Origin: Candidatus Aminicenantota bacterium
GTDB lineage: Bacteria > Acidobacteriota > Aminicenantia > S016-38
Reading direction: 5' to 3'
DNA: 64,000 bases
Assembly (NCBI GenBank): GCA_027068075.1
Contig: JAMOUJ010000002.1
Coordinates: 153,331 to 217,330, forward strand
The notes below the pieces were generated by a model, which worked only from the letters and a program-made list of their open reading frames with translations, ran no database searches and had not been told where the DNA came from. A program made the position numbers and the translations under genes. Below, one piece after another: positions 55,024 to 62,998 of the stretch. The stretch's first letter is position 1. The number at the start of each line of letters is the position of its first letter.

Positions 55024-55670
55024 CAGTCTATCTTAACCCACTTCTCGTCAAAGCCCAGGTCCTTGATTTCGGTCTCCAGAATGAGGATGAAGGGCCTTTC
55101 CACCCTGGGGAAGGGAAAGGATATCTCCGCCTCCCCCCGGCTGTCCAGGTGACCCCGGGTGAGGAAAAGTTTTTTTCCGTCGGGAAACTTGAGAAAGACA
55201 TCCACGGCGTTTCCGGCAAGGTCCAAGGACTCCTGGGTTTGGACCTTAACCCTCAGGTTAACCTCCCGCTCCCCCACATCCACGCCCTCAAGGACCAAAA
55301 AGACCTTTTTTATCCTCTTCAAGGCCTCCAGGAATTGCCTGCCCAGGTCTTCCTCTTCGGGCTTTTTCTCCACCGGAGCCCTGGGGGCCTCCGTCCTTTC
55401 ACCCAGTTCCCTCTGGATTATCTCGTCAAACTCCCCCCTCTTCAGGTCGGCTATCATCTTCTGGTGCTGGTGAATCATCATGAGCCTCACCTTTTCGGTG
55501 GGATCTCCCTCCTGAAGTAGGCCGTCGTAGGGGGTTTTTCGGCTTGAAACTATCATGCCCCGAAAGAAAAGCAGGGTTTCTATCACGGGGTTCTTGGGGC
55601 CCTTATCCTCCGTTTGTATGTGGAATTTGTGACCCTTGTATATGACATCGTTATTAAATCCCGGGATCAT
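55023..55670 (-). CDS. Conserved protein of unknown function upstream of polA
   Basis: A 215-residue protein. The N-terminal part, FNNDVIYKGHKFHIQTEDKGPKNPVIETLLFFRGMIVSSRKTPYDG, is a pattern I recall from uncharacterised proteins of Acidobacteria and Deltaproteobacteria; a helical middle (60-130) and a strand-rich C-terminus (REVNLRVKVQTQESLDLAGNAVDVFLKFPDGKKL) follow. No catalytic motif is evident. Its mRNA appears leaderless; polA is next in the unit. Confidence 0.65.
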   Translation of the reverse strand: MIPGFNNDVIYKGHKFHIQTEDKGPKNPVIETLLFFRGMIVSSRKTPYDGLLQEGDPTEKVRLMMIHQHQKMIADLKRGEFDEIIQRELGERTEAPRAPVEKKPEEEDLGRQFLEALKRIKKVFLVLEGVDVGEREVNLRVKVQTQESLDLAGNAVDVFLKFPDGKKLFLTRGHLDSRGEAEISFPFPRVERPFILILETEIKDLGFDEKWVKID

Positions 55671-55676
55671 AAGATT

Positions 55677-55705
55677 ATTTTAATACGGGGAAAGGGCTCC
55701 TTCAA
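55677..55705 (-). promoter_or_regulatory. Sigma-70 promoter of the unknown-polA-phosphoesterase unit
   Basis: -35 TTGAAG (55700-55705), 17-base spacer, -10 TAAAAT (55677-55682), six bases before the ATG; no ribosome-binding site. Confidence 0.68.
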
Positions 55706-55728
55706 CTTTTTCTTAAATTTAGTTAAGG

Positions 55729-55734
55729 TATAAT
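55729..55734 (+). promoter_or_regulatory. -10 box of the DAK2-DegV gene
   Basis: TATAAT six bases before the ATG at 55741, with no ribosome-binding site and only a weak -35, so the mRNA is probably leaderless. Confidence 0.6.
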
Positions 55735-55740
55735 AACCTG

Positions 55741-57495
55741 ATGAACACCATCTCTGCCGCCGTCCTCAAGGAACTCCTCCTGGGAGCCAGCAAGTGGGTG
55801 ATAGACCATCGGGAGGAACTCAACAGAATTAACCGCTTCCCCGTGGCGGACGCCGACACGGGAACCAACCTTTCCGCCACCCTTTACGCCGTTTACGCCC
55901 TGCTGAAGGAGAGAGATTTTTCCTCGGTGGCCCACCTGCTGAAGGAGGTGGCCAGGGAGGCCTTTTACAACGCCCGGGGAAATTCCGGAATCATCCTCAG
56001 CCAATACCTTTCAGCCCTTTCCCGCTACATAAAAAAAGAGTATGTGGAGATAAGGGAACTTGCCCTTTCACTCAAAAGGGCTTATCAGGATGTGCTTCAA
56101 TCCCTGGAAAACCCGGTGGAGGGAACGATAATTACGGTGATGAGGGAGGTGGGGGAGGAGGCTGAAAGGGCCTGGAACTCAGGTCTCAAGGACTTCCTGG
56201 GGAAGGTTCTGGCCAGGGCCCACTCCTCCCTGGAAAGGACCCGGGAAATGCTCCCCGTGCTTAAAAGGGAAGGGGTGGTGGATTCGGGGGCCAAGGGGTT
56301 CGTCCTCTTCCTGGAGGGGATGAAACTGGCCCTGGAAAGGAGGCTTGACCTGAACAAAATTGACTTCAGGCTGGAGACGGTTACCCGCCATAAGGAGGAC
56401 GGGATATTCTGCACGGTGGCCCTGATCCGCACCGGGACAACCCAGGAGGAAATATCCGCCGGAGTTTCCCACCTGGGCAATTCCCTGGCCGTTTCCAGGT
56501 TCCAGGACATGGTCAAGGTTCACATACACACGGCGGATGTGGAAACCTTCAGAAACACCCTGGAGAAAATCGGAGAGATAATATCACTGACCTACGAACC
56601 CATAAGGGAGGAAGAAAGAAATCCCCGGAGGAAGGTGGGGGTGGTGGTGGACTCGGCCCTGGACATTCCTCCGGAAATGGCCCGAGAATTGGGTATAGAG
56701 GTCGTGCCCGTAGGGGTGGTGGTGGAGGGAAAAACCCTCCGGGACGAGGAAGAAATATCCCGGGAGATGGTCCTATCAAAACTTCTCAAAAGGGAGGAGG
56801 TAAGTTCGTCCCTTCCCCTTCCGGTGGACTTCCTCCGGGCTTTTTCAAAACTCTCTGGAAACCACGAAACCATCCTGGCCTTCCATATCTCCAGGACCGT
56901 GAGCGGAACCCTCTCCCTGGCGAAAAATCTCGCCGGCAGGTTCCCGGCATCCAGAATCACCGTGGTGGACACCCACGGTTTTAGCCTGGGAGGCGGTTTG
57001 AAGGTGCTGTACGCCGTGGAACTCCTGGACCGGGGACTTTCCCCCCAGGAGGTGGTAAAGAGGGTTTCCCGGCTGGAAACCCTGTCCTTCGTCTTCGCCG
57101 AGGACCTCTCCTACGGAGTGAAGGGAGGTCGCGTCAAACCCTGGAAGGCGAAACTCCAGAAATATCTGGGCCTGGGGATAATAATGGGTTTTTCCAGCCA
57201 GAAGGGCGGACTTTACTTTAAAGGGGCAGCCCCGGGCAGCAATCTTTCGGTGAAACTCCTCAAGGGGATGCTGGGGAGGAACCTCCGGGAGGGAACCTAC
57301 GATGTGGGAATAGCCTACACCCGCTACGACTCCAGGGTTAAGGAGGTGGAGGAGTTTTTGAGAAGGAAGGTGCGCATAAGGAGGTTCGTCAAGGGAATGA
57401 CCTCCCCGGCCATAATGGTCCACGCAGGTCCCTCTGCCTTCGGAGTCTTCGCCCTGAAACTCCCTCCGGAATCGGTTGACAAGGCTGGAATTTAA
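55741..57495 (+). CDS. Fatty-acid-kinase-like fusion: DAK2 domain plus DegV domain
   Basis: A 584-residue protein joining two parts that are usually separate. The N-terminal DAK2/FakA-type nucleotide domain (1-200) has VADADTGTNLSATLYA (Asp37, Asp39, Asn43) and ARGNSGIILSQYL. A linker domain (200-290) follows, then a DegV/FakB-type lipid-binding domain (about 298-575) with VGVVVDSALDIPPEMARELGIEVVPV and HISRTVSGTLSLA. In Staphylococcus FakA phosphorylates fatty acids presented by FakB; the fusion would tether both halves. The start at 55741 is supported by the TATAAT six bases upstream. Confidence 0.85.
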   Translation: MNTISAAVLKELLLGASKWVIDHREELNRINRFPVADADTGTNLSATLYAVYALLKERDFSSVAHLLKEVAREAFYNARGNSGIILSQYLSALSRYIKKEYVEIRELALSLKRAYQDVLQSLENPVEGTIITVMREVGEEAERAWNSGLKDFLGKVLARAHSSLERTREMLPVLKREGVVDSGAKGFVLFLEGMKLALERRLDLNKIDFRLETVTRHKEDGIFCTVALIRTGTTQEEISAGVSHLGNSLAVSRFQDMVKVHIHTADVETFRNTLEKIGEIISLTYEPIREEERNPRRKVGVVVDSALDIPPEMARELGIEVVPVGVVVEGKTLRDEEEISREMVLSKLLKREEVSSSLPLPVDFLRAFSKLSGNHETILAFHISRTVSGTLSLAKNLAGRFPASRITVVDTHGFSLGGGLKVLYAVELLDRGLSPQEVVKRVSRLETLSFVFAEDLSYGVKGGRVKPWKAKLQKYLGLGIIMGFSSQKGGLYFKGAAPGSNLSVKLLKGMLGRNLREGTYDVGIAYTRYDSRVKEVEEFLRRKVRIRRFVKGMTSPAIMVHAGPSAFGVFALKLPPESVDKAGI

Positions 57496-57534
57496 GGTTA
57501 GAATTTTCTCCACAAAATAAATTAGGAGGAAAAT

Positions 57535-57966
57535 ATGGGCGTTTCCGTAGGCTCTGGTTCCATTAAATCGGATCCCAATGTGGTTCCCTTTTGTGATGTT
57601 CTTCTGGTCCTTCTAATCATATTCATGGTTCTTACCCCCACGGCCCAGCAGGGAATGGATGTGAAACTTCCCGAAGTTCAGACCTCCGCAGAACAAAGTC
57701 AGCCCCAGGGACCAACCCTTCCCATGCTGGTGGTAAAGTCCAAGGGCAACACCCTGGAAATCACCCTCAACAATCAGCCCGTTCCATACAGCGACCTGGT
57801 AAACACCCTGAGAATGCAACTGGCCACCAGGATAGACAGGAGGCTCTTTCTGAGGGTCGGCCCCAAGGTCAAATACGGCACCGTGGTGGACATAATAGAC
57901 AAATGCAAAACCGCCGGGGCGGATGCCGTGGCACTGGTTCCCATTCCCGCAGAGGATAACCAGTGA
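57535..57966 (+). CDS. ExbD/TolR-type biopolymer transport protein
   Basis: A 143-residue inner-membrane protein with one helix (about 20-40, containing FCDVLLVLLIIFMV with the proton-path aspartate) and a periplasmic domain. It normally works with an ExbB/TolQ partner, not seen here, to energise outer-membrane receptors. GGAGG precedes the ATG; the next gene overlaps by four bases. Confidence 0.9.
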   Translation: MGVSVGSGSIKSDPNVVPFCDVLLVLLIIFMVLTPTAQQGMDVKLPEVQTSAEQSQPQGPTLPMLVVKSKGNTLEITLNNQPVPYSDLVNTLRMQLATRIDRRLFLRVGPKVKYGTVVDIIDKCKTAGADAVALVPIPAEDNQ

Positions 57967-58346
57967 AGAAACTGGCCCTCACCCTCTTTCTCTTTACCCT
58001 CCTGATGGGAGGGACCTATTCTCCCAAAAAGGACGCCGTAGAGAGAATTGCTTCGGTAAAGGAAAAGGTAAAAATACTGGTGGTATTCGGCTACTGGTGT
58101 CCCGATTCCCAAAGGAATGTTCCCCGTTTCTTCACCGTCATGTGGGCGGCCAAAAATCCCAACATATCCTACGAACTGGTTCCGGTGGCCCGGGGGAAAA
58201 ATCCCCTGAGGGAAAAACTTAACATAGAAAGAATACCCACCTTTATAATTTACCGGGGAGAAAGGGAGATAGGGAGGCTCGTGGAAAATCCCCGAAAAAC
58301 CCTGGAAGAAGACCTGGCAGAAATTCTCACAGGCTCCGGGTCCTGA
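57963..58346 (+). CDS. Exported thioredoxin-fold protein
   Basis: A 127-residue protein with a signal peptide (1-18) and a thioredoxin-like domain. Its active-site-like GYWCPDSQRNVPRF has a single cysteine (C-x-x-S), so it can bind or trap thiols but not do a normal disulfide exchange. The cis-proline loop RIPTFIIYRGE is present. It starts with GTG inside the ExbD stop (GTGA overlap). Confidence 0.75.
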   Translation: MKKLALTLFLFTLLMGGTYSPKKDAVERIASVKEKVKILVVFGYWCPDSQRNVPRFFTVMWAAKNPNISYELVPVARGKNPLREKLNIERIPTFIIYRGEREIGRLVENPRKTLEEDLAEILTGSGS

Positions 58347-59187
58347 ATCCCCTGCCCACCACCTCGTAGACATCTGTGACTATCATAAAGGCTTCCGGAT
58401 CTATTTTTTTGACCTCCTGCCTCAGGATTGGAAATTCCTTTCTGGAAATCACGGTCATAATTACCCGGCGGGTCTTTCCCAGGTAAAATGTCTCGCCGTG
58501 TAAAAAGGTCCCGGAGCGGTTCATCTCCTTGAGTATGAACTCCTTAACTTCCTCCTCCTTTTCCGTTATTATCAGGGCCAGTTTGGCATAACTCCAGCCC
58601 TCCAGGACGAAATCAATGGTCTTGGAGGAGAGAAAGAGGGTTAAGTACCCGAAGAGGGGGGCCTCCAGGGACCTGAAGGTGATGCCGCTGGCGGAAATAA
58701 TGAAGAAGTCCACCAGGAATATCCCCACCCCTACGCTTATCCCCGTCCACCGGTTGAGAACCTGCCCTATGACATCGGTGCCTCCGGTGGAGGCCCTGCC
58801 CTTGAAGACGAGACCCAGGCCAACCCCCAGAAGTAGTCCCCCGTAAATGGAAGCCAGGAGGGGATTGGATGTGGCCGAGGGAAGACGGAGAACTTCGTGG
58901 GCAAAGTCAATGGCGAAGTTGAGGATAAGCATACCCAGGATGGTCCTGGCCCCGTATCCCTTTCCCAGAACCTTCACCCCGAGATAGAGAACCGGAATGT
59001 TGAGAACTATGGAGGTAAGCCCCACGGGAAACGAGAAAAAATAATTCAGAATTATGGCAATTCCGGAAACTCCGCCGGGGACTATGTGATGTGGGATAAG
59101 AAACAGACCGTAGGCCAGGGCCAGAACCACCGACCCGGTTATTATAAACAGAAAATTCCTGGCCTCTCCCTTCATGGTGGATTTCAT
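58327..59187 (-). CDS. YitT/DUF2179 family membrane protein
   Basis: A 286-residue protein with about six membrane helices (about 8-200) and a C-terminal cytoplasmic DUF2179 domain (EEEVKEFILKEMNRSGTFLHGETFYLG...REVVGRGF-type end). YitT proteins are widespread and uncharacterised in detail. Start is uncertain: ATGs at 59187 and 59175 both lack a Shine-Dalgarno sequence; the first is 16 bases after the tRNA-Phe gene on the same strand. An earlier frame would run into the tRNA. Convergent overlap with the thioredoxin-like gene is 20 bases. Confidence 0.85.
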   Translation of the reverse strand: MKSTMKGEARNFLFIITGSVVLALAYGLFLIPHHIVPGGVSGIAIILNYFFSFPVGLTSIVLNIPVLYLGVKVLGKGYGARTILGMLILNFAIDFAHEVLRLPSATSNPLLASIYGGLLLGVGLGLVFKGRASTGGTDVIGQVLNRWTGISVGVGIFLVDFFIISASGITFRSLEAPLFGYLTLFLSSKTIDFVLEGWSYAKLALIITEKEEEVKEFILKEMNRSGTFLHGETFYLGKTRRVIMTVISRKEFPILRQEVKKIDPEAFMIVTDVYEVVGRGFRTRSL

Positions 59188-59202
59188 GGAAAATAAAAAA
59201 AG

Positions 59203-59275
59203 TGCCGGGAGACGGAATCGAACCGCCGACACGGGGATTTTCAGTCCCCTGCTCTACCGACTGAGCTATCCCGGC
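59203..59275 (-). tRNA. tRNA-Phe (GAA)
   Basis: A 73-nt cloverleaf: acceptor stem GCCGGGA/TCCCGGC, D arm GCTC...GAGC, anticodon stem GGGGA/TCCCC with loop CTGAAAA (anticodon GAA), T arm with GGTTCGATTCC. The 3' CCA is not encoded. A sigma-70 promoter lies just upstream. Confidence 0.98.
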
Positions 59276-59284
59276 CTGAAGAAT

Positions 59285-59313
59285 ATTTTGCAAAATTTCC
59301 CCACCTTTGTCAA
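59285..59313 (-). promoter_or_regulatory. Promoter of tRNA-Phe
   Basis: -35 TTGACA (59308-59313), 17-base spacer, -10 CAAAAT (59285-59290), ten bases before the mature tRNA 5' end. Confidence 0.75.
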
Positions 59314-59325
59314 GCGTGAAATTCC

Positions 59326-59355
59326 TTGACCTTTGCCCAGTCCGAAGAATATATT
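59326..59355 (+). promoter_or_regulatory. Sigma-70-like promoter upstream of the ompA sigma-54 promoter
   Basis: TTGACC (59326-59331), 18-base spacer, TATATT (59350-59355). It would give a longer ompA transcript or a small RNA ending before the sigma-54 site. Confidence 0.4.
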
Positions 59356-59418
59356 AAGATGGGATGTCCTGAAAATGAGCCACACGAAAAAAAGGCCAGC
59401 GTCCAGGGCATTTTTATC

Positions 59419-59433
59419 TGGCACGGTTTTTGC
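59419..59433 (+). promoter_or_regulatory. Sigma-54 promoter of the OmpA-like gene
   Basis: TGGCACGGTTTTTGC: GG (59420-59421) and GC (59432-59433) ten bases apart, nearly identical to the promoter of the PilY1 operon. Confidence 0.82.
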
Positions 59434-59479
59434 AGAACAAGGCCAGTGAATTTAATAAATTTTAGAAAGGAGGTATGAG

Positions 59480-60523
59480 ATGAAGAGAATCATCTCACTT
59501 TTAATCGTGGCTGCTTCCCTTTCCTTACTGGCGGCCCAGACCCTGGAAACCGGAAACAAAAGAAAATTCGTCCCCGGGGATAAGGTGATCTTCGCCGAAG
59601 ATTTCTCATCCTGTCCCGTGGGAGAACTTCCATCTTCCTTTGACAAATTAGAGGGCATGGGGGAATGCGTAAAGTATGGGGACAGCATGTATTTCACCTC
59701 TGTTAAAAATCGGGTGTTTGCCTACAAAATGGTGAATCTGGGTAGCGACGAGTTTTCCGTGGAGTTTGACCTTCTATTCCTGAAGCCGGAATGCCGCGAG
59801 TTTGGGGTGACCTTCTTTGGAGGAAAAAGGTTGGGGGAAAAACAACTTCCCTATTATGTGAGTTTCGGACCCGGATGTTCGGGGGAGGCGGTTTATGCCA
59901 GCCTTGAGGGGGTCGGAAGGATTTACAAGTCAAACTACAAAAGCCTCAAAAGGAAAATTCATGTGGCCATACAAGTGAGAAGGAAACAGTTCCGGGTGTT
60001 TCTGGACGGGAAAAGACTCGCCATGGTGCCCTTTAACGGAAATGTGACTTCCATCCGTTTCTCATCCTTCGGAGAATACAGCGAACTGATAACCAACATA
60101 AGGATTGCCAAGTACACCCGGACAGAGGAAAAGCCCTCCCCGGAAAAACTGGGAATCAAGGTGAAGAAAACGGCCCAGGGAACCACCCTCACCATCCCGG
60201 AGAAGGTCCTCTTTGACTTCAACCAGTTCTTCCTCAAACCCGAGGCGAAGAAGGCCCTCCATGTGGTGGCGCAGATTCTTAAGGAGCAACCGGACAAGAA
60301 GATCCTCATCGTGGGCTACACGGACAACATAGGCTCCGACGCCTACAACCTTCGCCTTTCCCTCCAGCGGGCCCAGAGCGTGGCCGACTACCTCATTTAT
60401 GTGGAGGGAATAGATAAAAACCGGATAAAGATAGAAGGAAAGGGGAAGGCCAATCCTATAGCGGACAACTCCACCGAGGAAGGAAGGGCCCAAAACCGCC
60501 GGGTGGAGATAAAAATCTATTGA
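59480..60523 (+). CDS. OmpA-family lipid/peptidoglycan-binding outer-membrane protein
   Basis: A 347-residue exported protein: signal peptide (1-19, ending LLAAQ), a beta-rich central domain (about 35-215, possibly a concanavalin-like sandwich: FAEDFSSCPVGELPSSF...GVTFFGGKRLGEKQLPYYVSFG), and a C-terminal OmpA peptidoglycan-binding domain (about 238-347: LFDFNQFFLKPEAKKAL, VGYTDNIGSDAYNLRLSLQRAQSVADYL, NRRVEIKIY). No beta-barrel is evident, so the N-terminus may be periplasmic. Strong GGAGG site and a sigma-54 promoter. Confidence 0.85.
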   Translation: MKRIISLLIVAASLSLLAAQTLETGNKRKFVPGDKVIFAEDFSSCPVGELPSSFDKLEGMGECVKYGDSMYFTSVKNRVFAYKMVNLGSDEFSVEFDLLFLKPECREFGVTFFGGKRLGEKQLPYYVSFGPGCSGEAVYASLEGVGRIYKSNYKSLKRKIHVAIQVRRKQFRVFLDGKRLAMVPFNGNVTSIRFSSFGEYSELITNIRIAKYTRTEEKPSPEKLGIKVKKTAQGTTLTIPEKVLFDFNQFFLKPEAKKALHVVAQILKEQPDKKILIVGYTDNIGSDAYNLRLSLQRAQSVADYLIYVEGIDKNRIKIEGKGKANPIADNSTEEGRAQNRRVEIKIY

Positions 60524-60531
60524 CGATCTTT

Positions 60532-60553
60532 GGGGGACCCTGCAGGGTCCCCT
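60532..60553 (+). terminator. Hairpin after the OmpA-like gene
   Basis: A perfect 20-base palindrome (GGGGACCC/TGCA/GGGTCCCC type) nine bases after the stop; the following tract is pyrimidine-rich rather than all T, so termination efficiency is uncertain. Confidence 0.6.
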
Positions 60554-60583
60554 TCCCCTCTTCCCTTAGGCATTAACCGATTC

Positions 60584-60612
60584 TTGTATATTAAAGGGGT
60601 TTGTGATATAAT
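60584..60612 (+). promoter_or_regulatory. Promoter of the AT-rich island
   Basis: -35 TTGTAT (60584-60589), 17-base spacer, extended -10 TGATATAAT (TATAAT at 60607-60612). It drives the GxxExxY gene through a 157-base leader. Confidence 0.7.
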
Positions 60613-60621
60613 AAAGAAGAA

Positions 60622-60681
60622 ATGAGGGGTCAGGTCGGGTTTCTTTACCTAAATTTAAGATTAGAGAGAGAGAGTAAATAA
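60622..60681 (+). CDS. Possible leaderless leader peptide
   Basis: A 19-residue frame, MRGQVGFLYLNLRLERESK, whose ATG lies nine bases after the -10 box, the same geometry as cbiM. It sits alone at the start of the 157-base leader. It may be a regulatory uORF or chance; no supporting conservation can be seen from this window. Confidence 0.25.
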   Translation: MRGQVGFLYLNLRLERESK

Positions 60682-60775
60682 CTTATCACCCTCACCTTTA
60701 CTTCCGCAACTATATTTCCCCATAAAGTTCTGCCTATACTTTTACAAATCTCAATACAAAAGGAGGAGGTGAACT

Positions 60776-61183
60776 GTGAAGGAAAGCATAGTCAAAGAAA
60801 TTAAGGAGGTTTCCCAAAGGGTTTATTCGTCTCTGGGGGCTGGCCACGAGGAGGCAATCTATAGGGATGCCATGAGCGTAGAACTTCAGGAAAGGGGTTA
60901 CACCGTGAAGACGGAAATGCCCGTGGAGGTAAAATACCAGACCTCCACCGGAAGGAACATCACCGTGGGTATGGCCAAGGTAGACCTCTATTTAGAAAAA
61001 GGGAATGCTAAGTTCATATTAGAGTTAAAGGCTGTGGCTCCCTTCGGAGAAAAGGCCAATAACAGGAAGGAATATGCCCAGTTGAAGAAATACCTTTCCT
61101 CCTTGGGCGTTGATGGCCTATTAATTAACTTTCCCTTCCCGCCCAAGGAGAGCAAAGAACCTGAGATAATAGGGATGGATTGA
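60776..61183 (+). CDS. GxxExxY protein (PD-(D/E)XK nuclease superfamily-like)
   Basis: A 135-residue protein with the family's GAGHEEAIYRDAM motif and a nuclease-like core: strand KVDLYLEKGNAKFILELKAV (D, E-x-K pattern) and a helix VDGLLINFPFP strand pattern. The GxxExxY proteins are often lone genes in bacteria and their activity is unknown; a PD-(D/E)XK fold is predicted. It begins with GTG after a strong GGAGGAGGTG site and is the first gene of the island; the next gene starts four bases after its stop. Confidence 0.8.
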   Translation: MKESIVKEIKEVSQRVYSSLGAGHEEAIYRDAMSVELQERGYTVKTEMPVEVKYQTSTGRNITVGMAKVDLYLEKGNAKFILELKAVAPFGEKANNRKEYAQLKKYLSSLGVDGLLINFPFPPKESKEPEIIGMD

Positions 61184-61186
61184 AGT

Positions 61187-62998
61187 ATGTCGGTAAAAGT
61201 ACTCTTAGAAAATCCCTCTACAGGCACAACTAAGGAAGTTCCTCACGGATTCTCGTGGGAAACTCTATTTTTTGGTCCATTAGTTCCCCTATTCAGGGGC
61301 GATTGGAAATGGTTTTTCTACATGGTTATTATAGATGGCATAAGTTTAATATTATCAAAAGGAATTCTGCCTGATTATCTTCCATTAACACAAAAAAACC
61401 CCTCTCTTTCTTTTATCGGAATAGGAATACCGTGGATTTTCTTTGCTTTTGTGTACAATAAATTTTATATAAAAAGATTGATTTCCCGAGGATTCAAAAT
61501 CAAGGGTTACAAGAGCGAGCTTTTACCCTCTAAAAAAGAATATACTCTTACGATAGACGAAGAGAAACAAATACGTGAAGCCCTAAATAAGGAAACAAAA
61601 GTTCCCTTCTTAGGAGATTTAATAGACATAAACTGGACAAAATATACAAAAGTAACATTTTTGGATCTTAAAAAAATTATTGTTATAAGAGAAACAGAAA
61701 CAAAGGAAAGCCCAGGACAAAATTTACCTGAAATTGAGTTGCCCTCCGACCCTTACGAACATGAATTTAATATGCCAGAAGATCCACTAAATATTAAAAA
61801 AGAGCCTAAGGTTGGCATCATTTTCGTAAGGACTTACGAGTGTGAACCTTATATTACTTGCAATAAATGTAATGGCACAGGCACATGTCCTACATGCCAT
61901 GGCACAGGATGGATAACATGTTCACGATGTCATGGTAGTGGACATTACTATGATGAATTTGAGAAAAAAATAAAAAAATGTCCTGTATGCAATGGCACAG
62001 GAAGAGAGAGGTGCCATGATTGTGGGGGGACAGGAAAATGTAGTAAATGTAATGGAACAGGAAAACTTATCTGCAAAAGATGCATGGGAACTGGTTATTA
62101 TCAGAAAATAAAAACTTTTAAAACCACATATAAAATCACAGAAAAAAGTTACAACTTTGGTCTAGAAGGGTTACCTATCAGAATGCAAAGTTGGATAAAG
62201 AGTAAAAAGGGAAAAGGCAAAATTGTTTTCAAAGGGAAACTTATTGAATTCTCAAACAGAGATAAAATATCTTATAAAAGCGACTTTTTAGAGAAAGATT
62301 CTTCCAAGATTGATGAAGAAGTTTTCTCGAAAGTGAAAGATGAATTGCTCTCTTTTTTAAAGCCTAAGAGAGGAAAACCTGGAAGGTTAGAGCTAACTAT
62401 AGAGGAATTTGATATTCTTCATTTGAATTATACCTATAATCAAAAAATCTTTGATATATACTATAACAAACAGGCAAACTCCTTTTTTGCCTTCCGACTC
62501 CCTAAGCCAATCCAAAAAGAATTAGGACAAAAGTTCGGGCTATTGGGTCTTAAACGCAAGAATCTGGAAAAGGCTTACTTGGCTACTGCGATATATATGG
62601 CTTGGGCTGACGGAAAAATCCAGGAAGAGGAAGAAAGGATCTTAAAGCAATTTCTTTATCGAACTACTAAATTGAAAAAGGAGAGGAAGAAATTTCAAAG
62701 ATATATCCAGAACGGGATAAGCTTTGAAGAGTTAAAAAATTATCTGCGCCCCATTAAAAAAGACAGAACTCCTTTAATACTAGCGTGGCAAATCGCCCTC
62801 GCTGATAAAAAAATTGAACCTTCCGAATATGAACATTTCCAGAAATTACTAACATTTTATAAAGTAAATGTGGATGAATTAGAGGCAATCAAAAACATGG
62901 CAAAATTATACGAAAGAATAAGAATATCAGAAATAGTAAACGCATATCTAGGTAAGAGTTTAAAGGAAGAATCTAAAGATAAAGGAGGTGAAGAATGA
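61187..62998 (+). CDS. Membrane protein with seven DnaJ-type CxxCxGxG motifs and a TerB-like domain
   Basis: A 603-residue protein of unusual design. Residues 20-100 contain membrane helices, in a GFSWETLFFGPLVPLFRGDWKWFF context like DUF2628/HrgC proteins. Residues about 225-303 hold seven CxxCxGxG motifs (CNKCNGTG, CPTCHGTG, CSRCHGSG, CPVCNGTG, CHDCGGTG, CSKCNGTG, CKRCMGTG), a zinc-binding domain; DnaJ has four. A long middle follows, then a helical TerB-like region (about 460-585, AYLATAIYMAWADGKIQEEEE and AWQIALADKKIEPSEYEHF). AT-rich codon use differs from neighbours, suggesting transfer. Function unknown; a stress or defence role is only a guess. Confidence 0.8.
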   Translation: MSVKVLLENPSTGTTKEVPHGFSWETLFFGPLVPLFRGDWKWFFYMVIIDGISLILSKGILPDYLPLTQKNPSLSFIGIGIPWIFFAFVYNKFYIKRLISRGFKIKGYKSELLPSKKEYTLTIDEEKQIREALNKETKVPFLGDLIDINWTKYTKVTFLDLKKIIVIRETETKESPGQNLPEIELPSDPYEHEFNMPEDPLNIKKEPKVGIIFVRTYECEPYITCNKCNGTGTCPTCHGTGWITCSRCHGSGHYYDEFEKKIKKCPVCNGTGRERCHDCGGTGKCSKCNGTGKLICKRCMGTGYYQKIKTFKTTYKITEKSYNFGLEGLPIRMQSWIKSKKGKGKIVFKGKLIEFSNRDKISYKSDFLEKDSSKIDEEVFSKVKDELLSFLKPKRGKPGRLELTIEEFDILHLNYTYNQKIFDIYYNKQANSFFAFRLPKPIQKELGQKFGLLGLKRKNLEKAYLATAIYMAWADGKIQEEEERILKQFLYRTTKLKKERKKFQRYIQNGISFEELKNYLRPIKKDRTPLILAWQIALADKKIEPSEYEHFQKLLTFYKVNVDELEAIKNMAKLYERIRISEIVNAYLGKSLKEESKDKGGEE

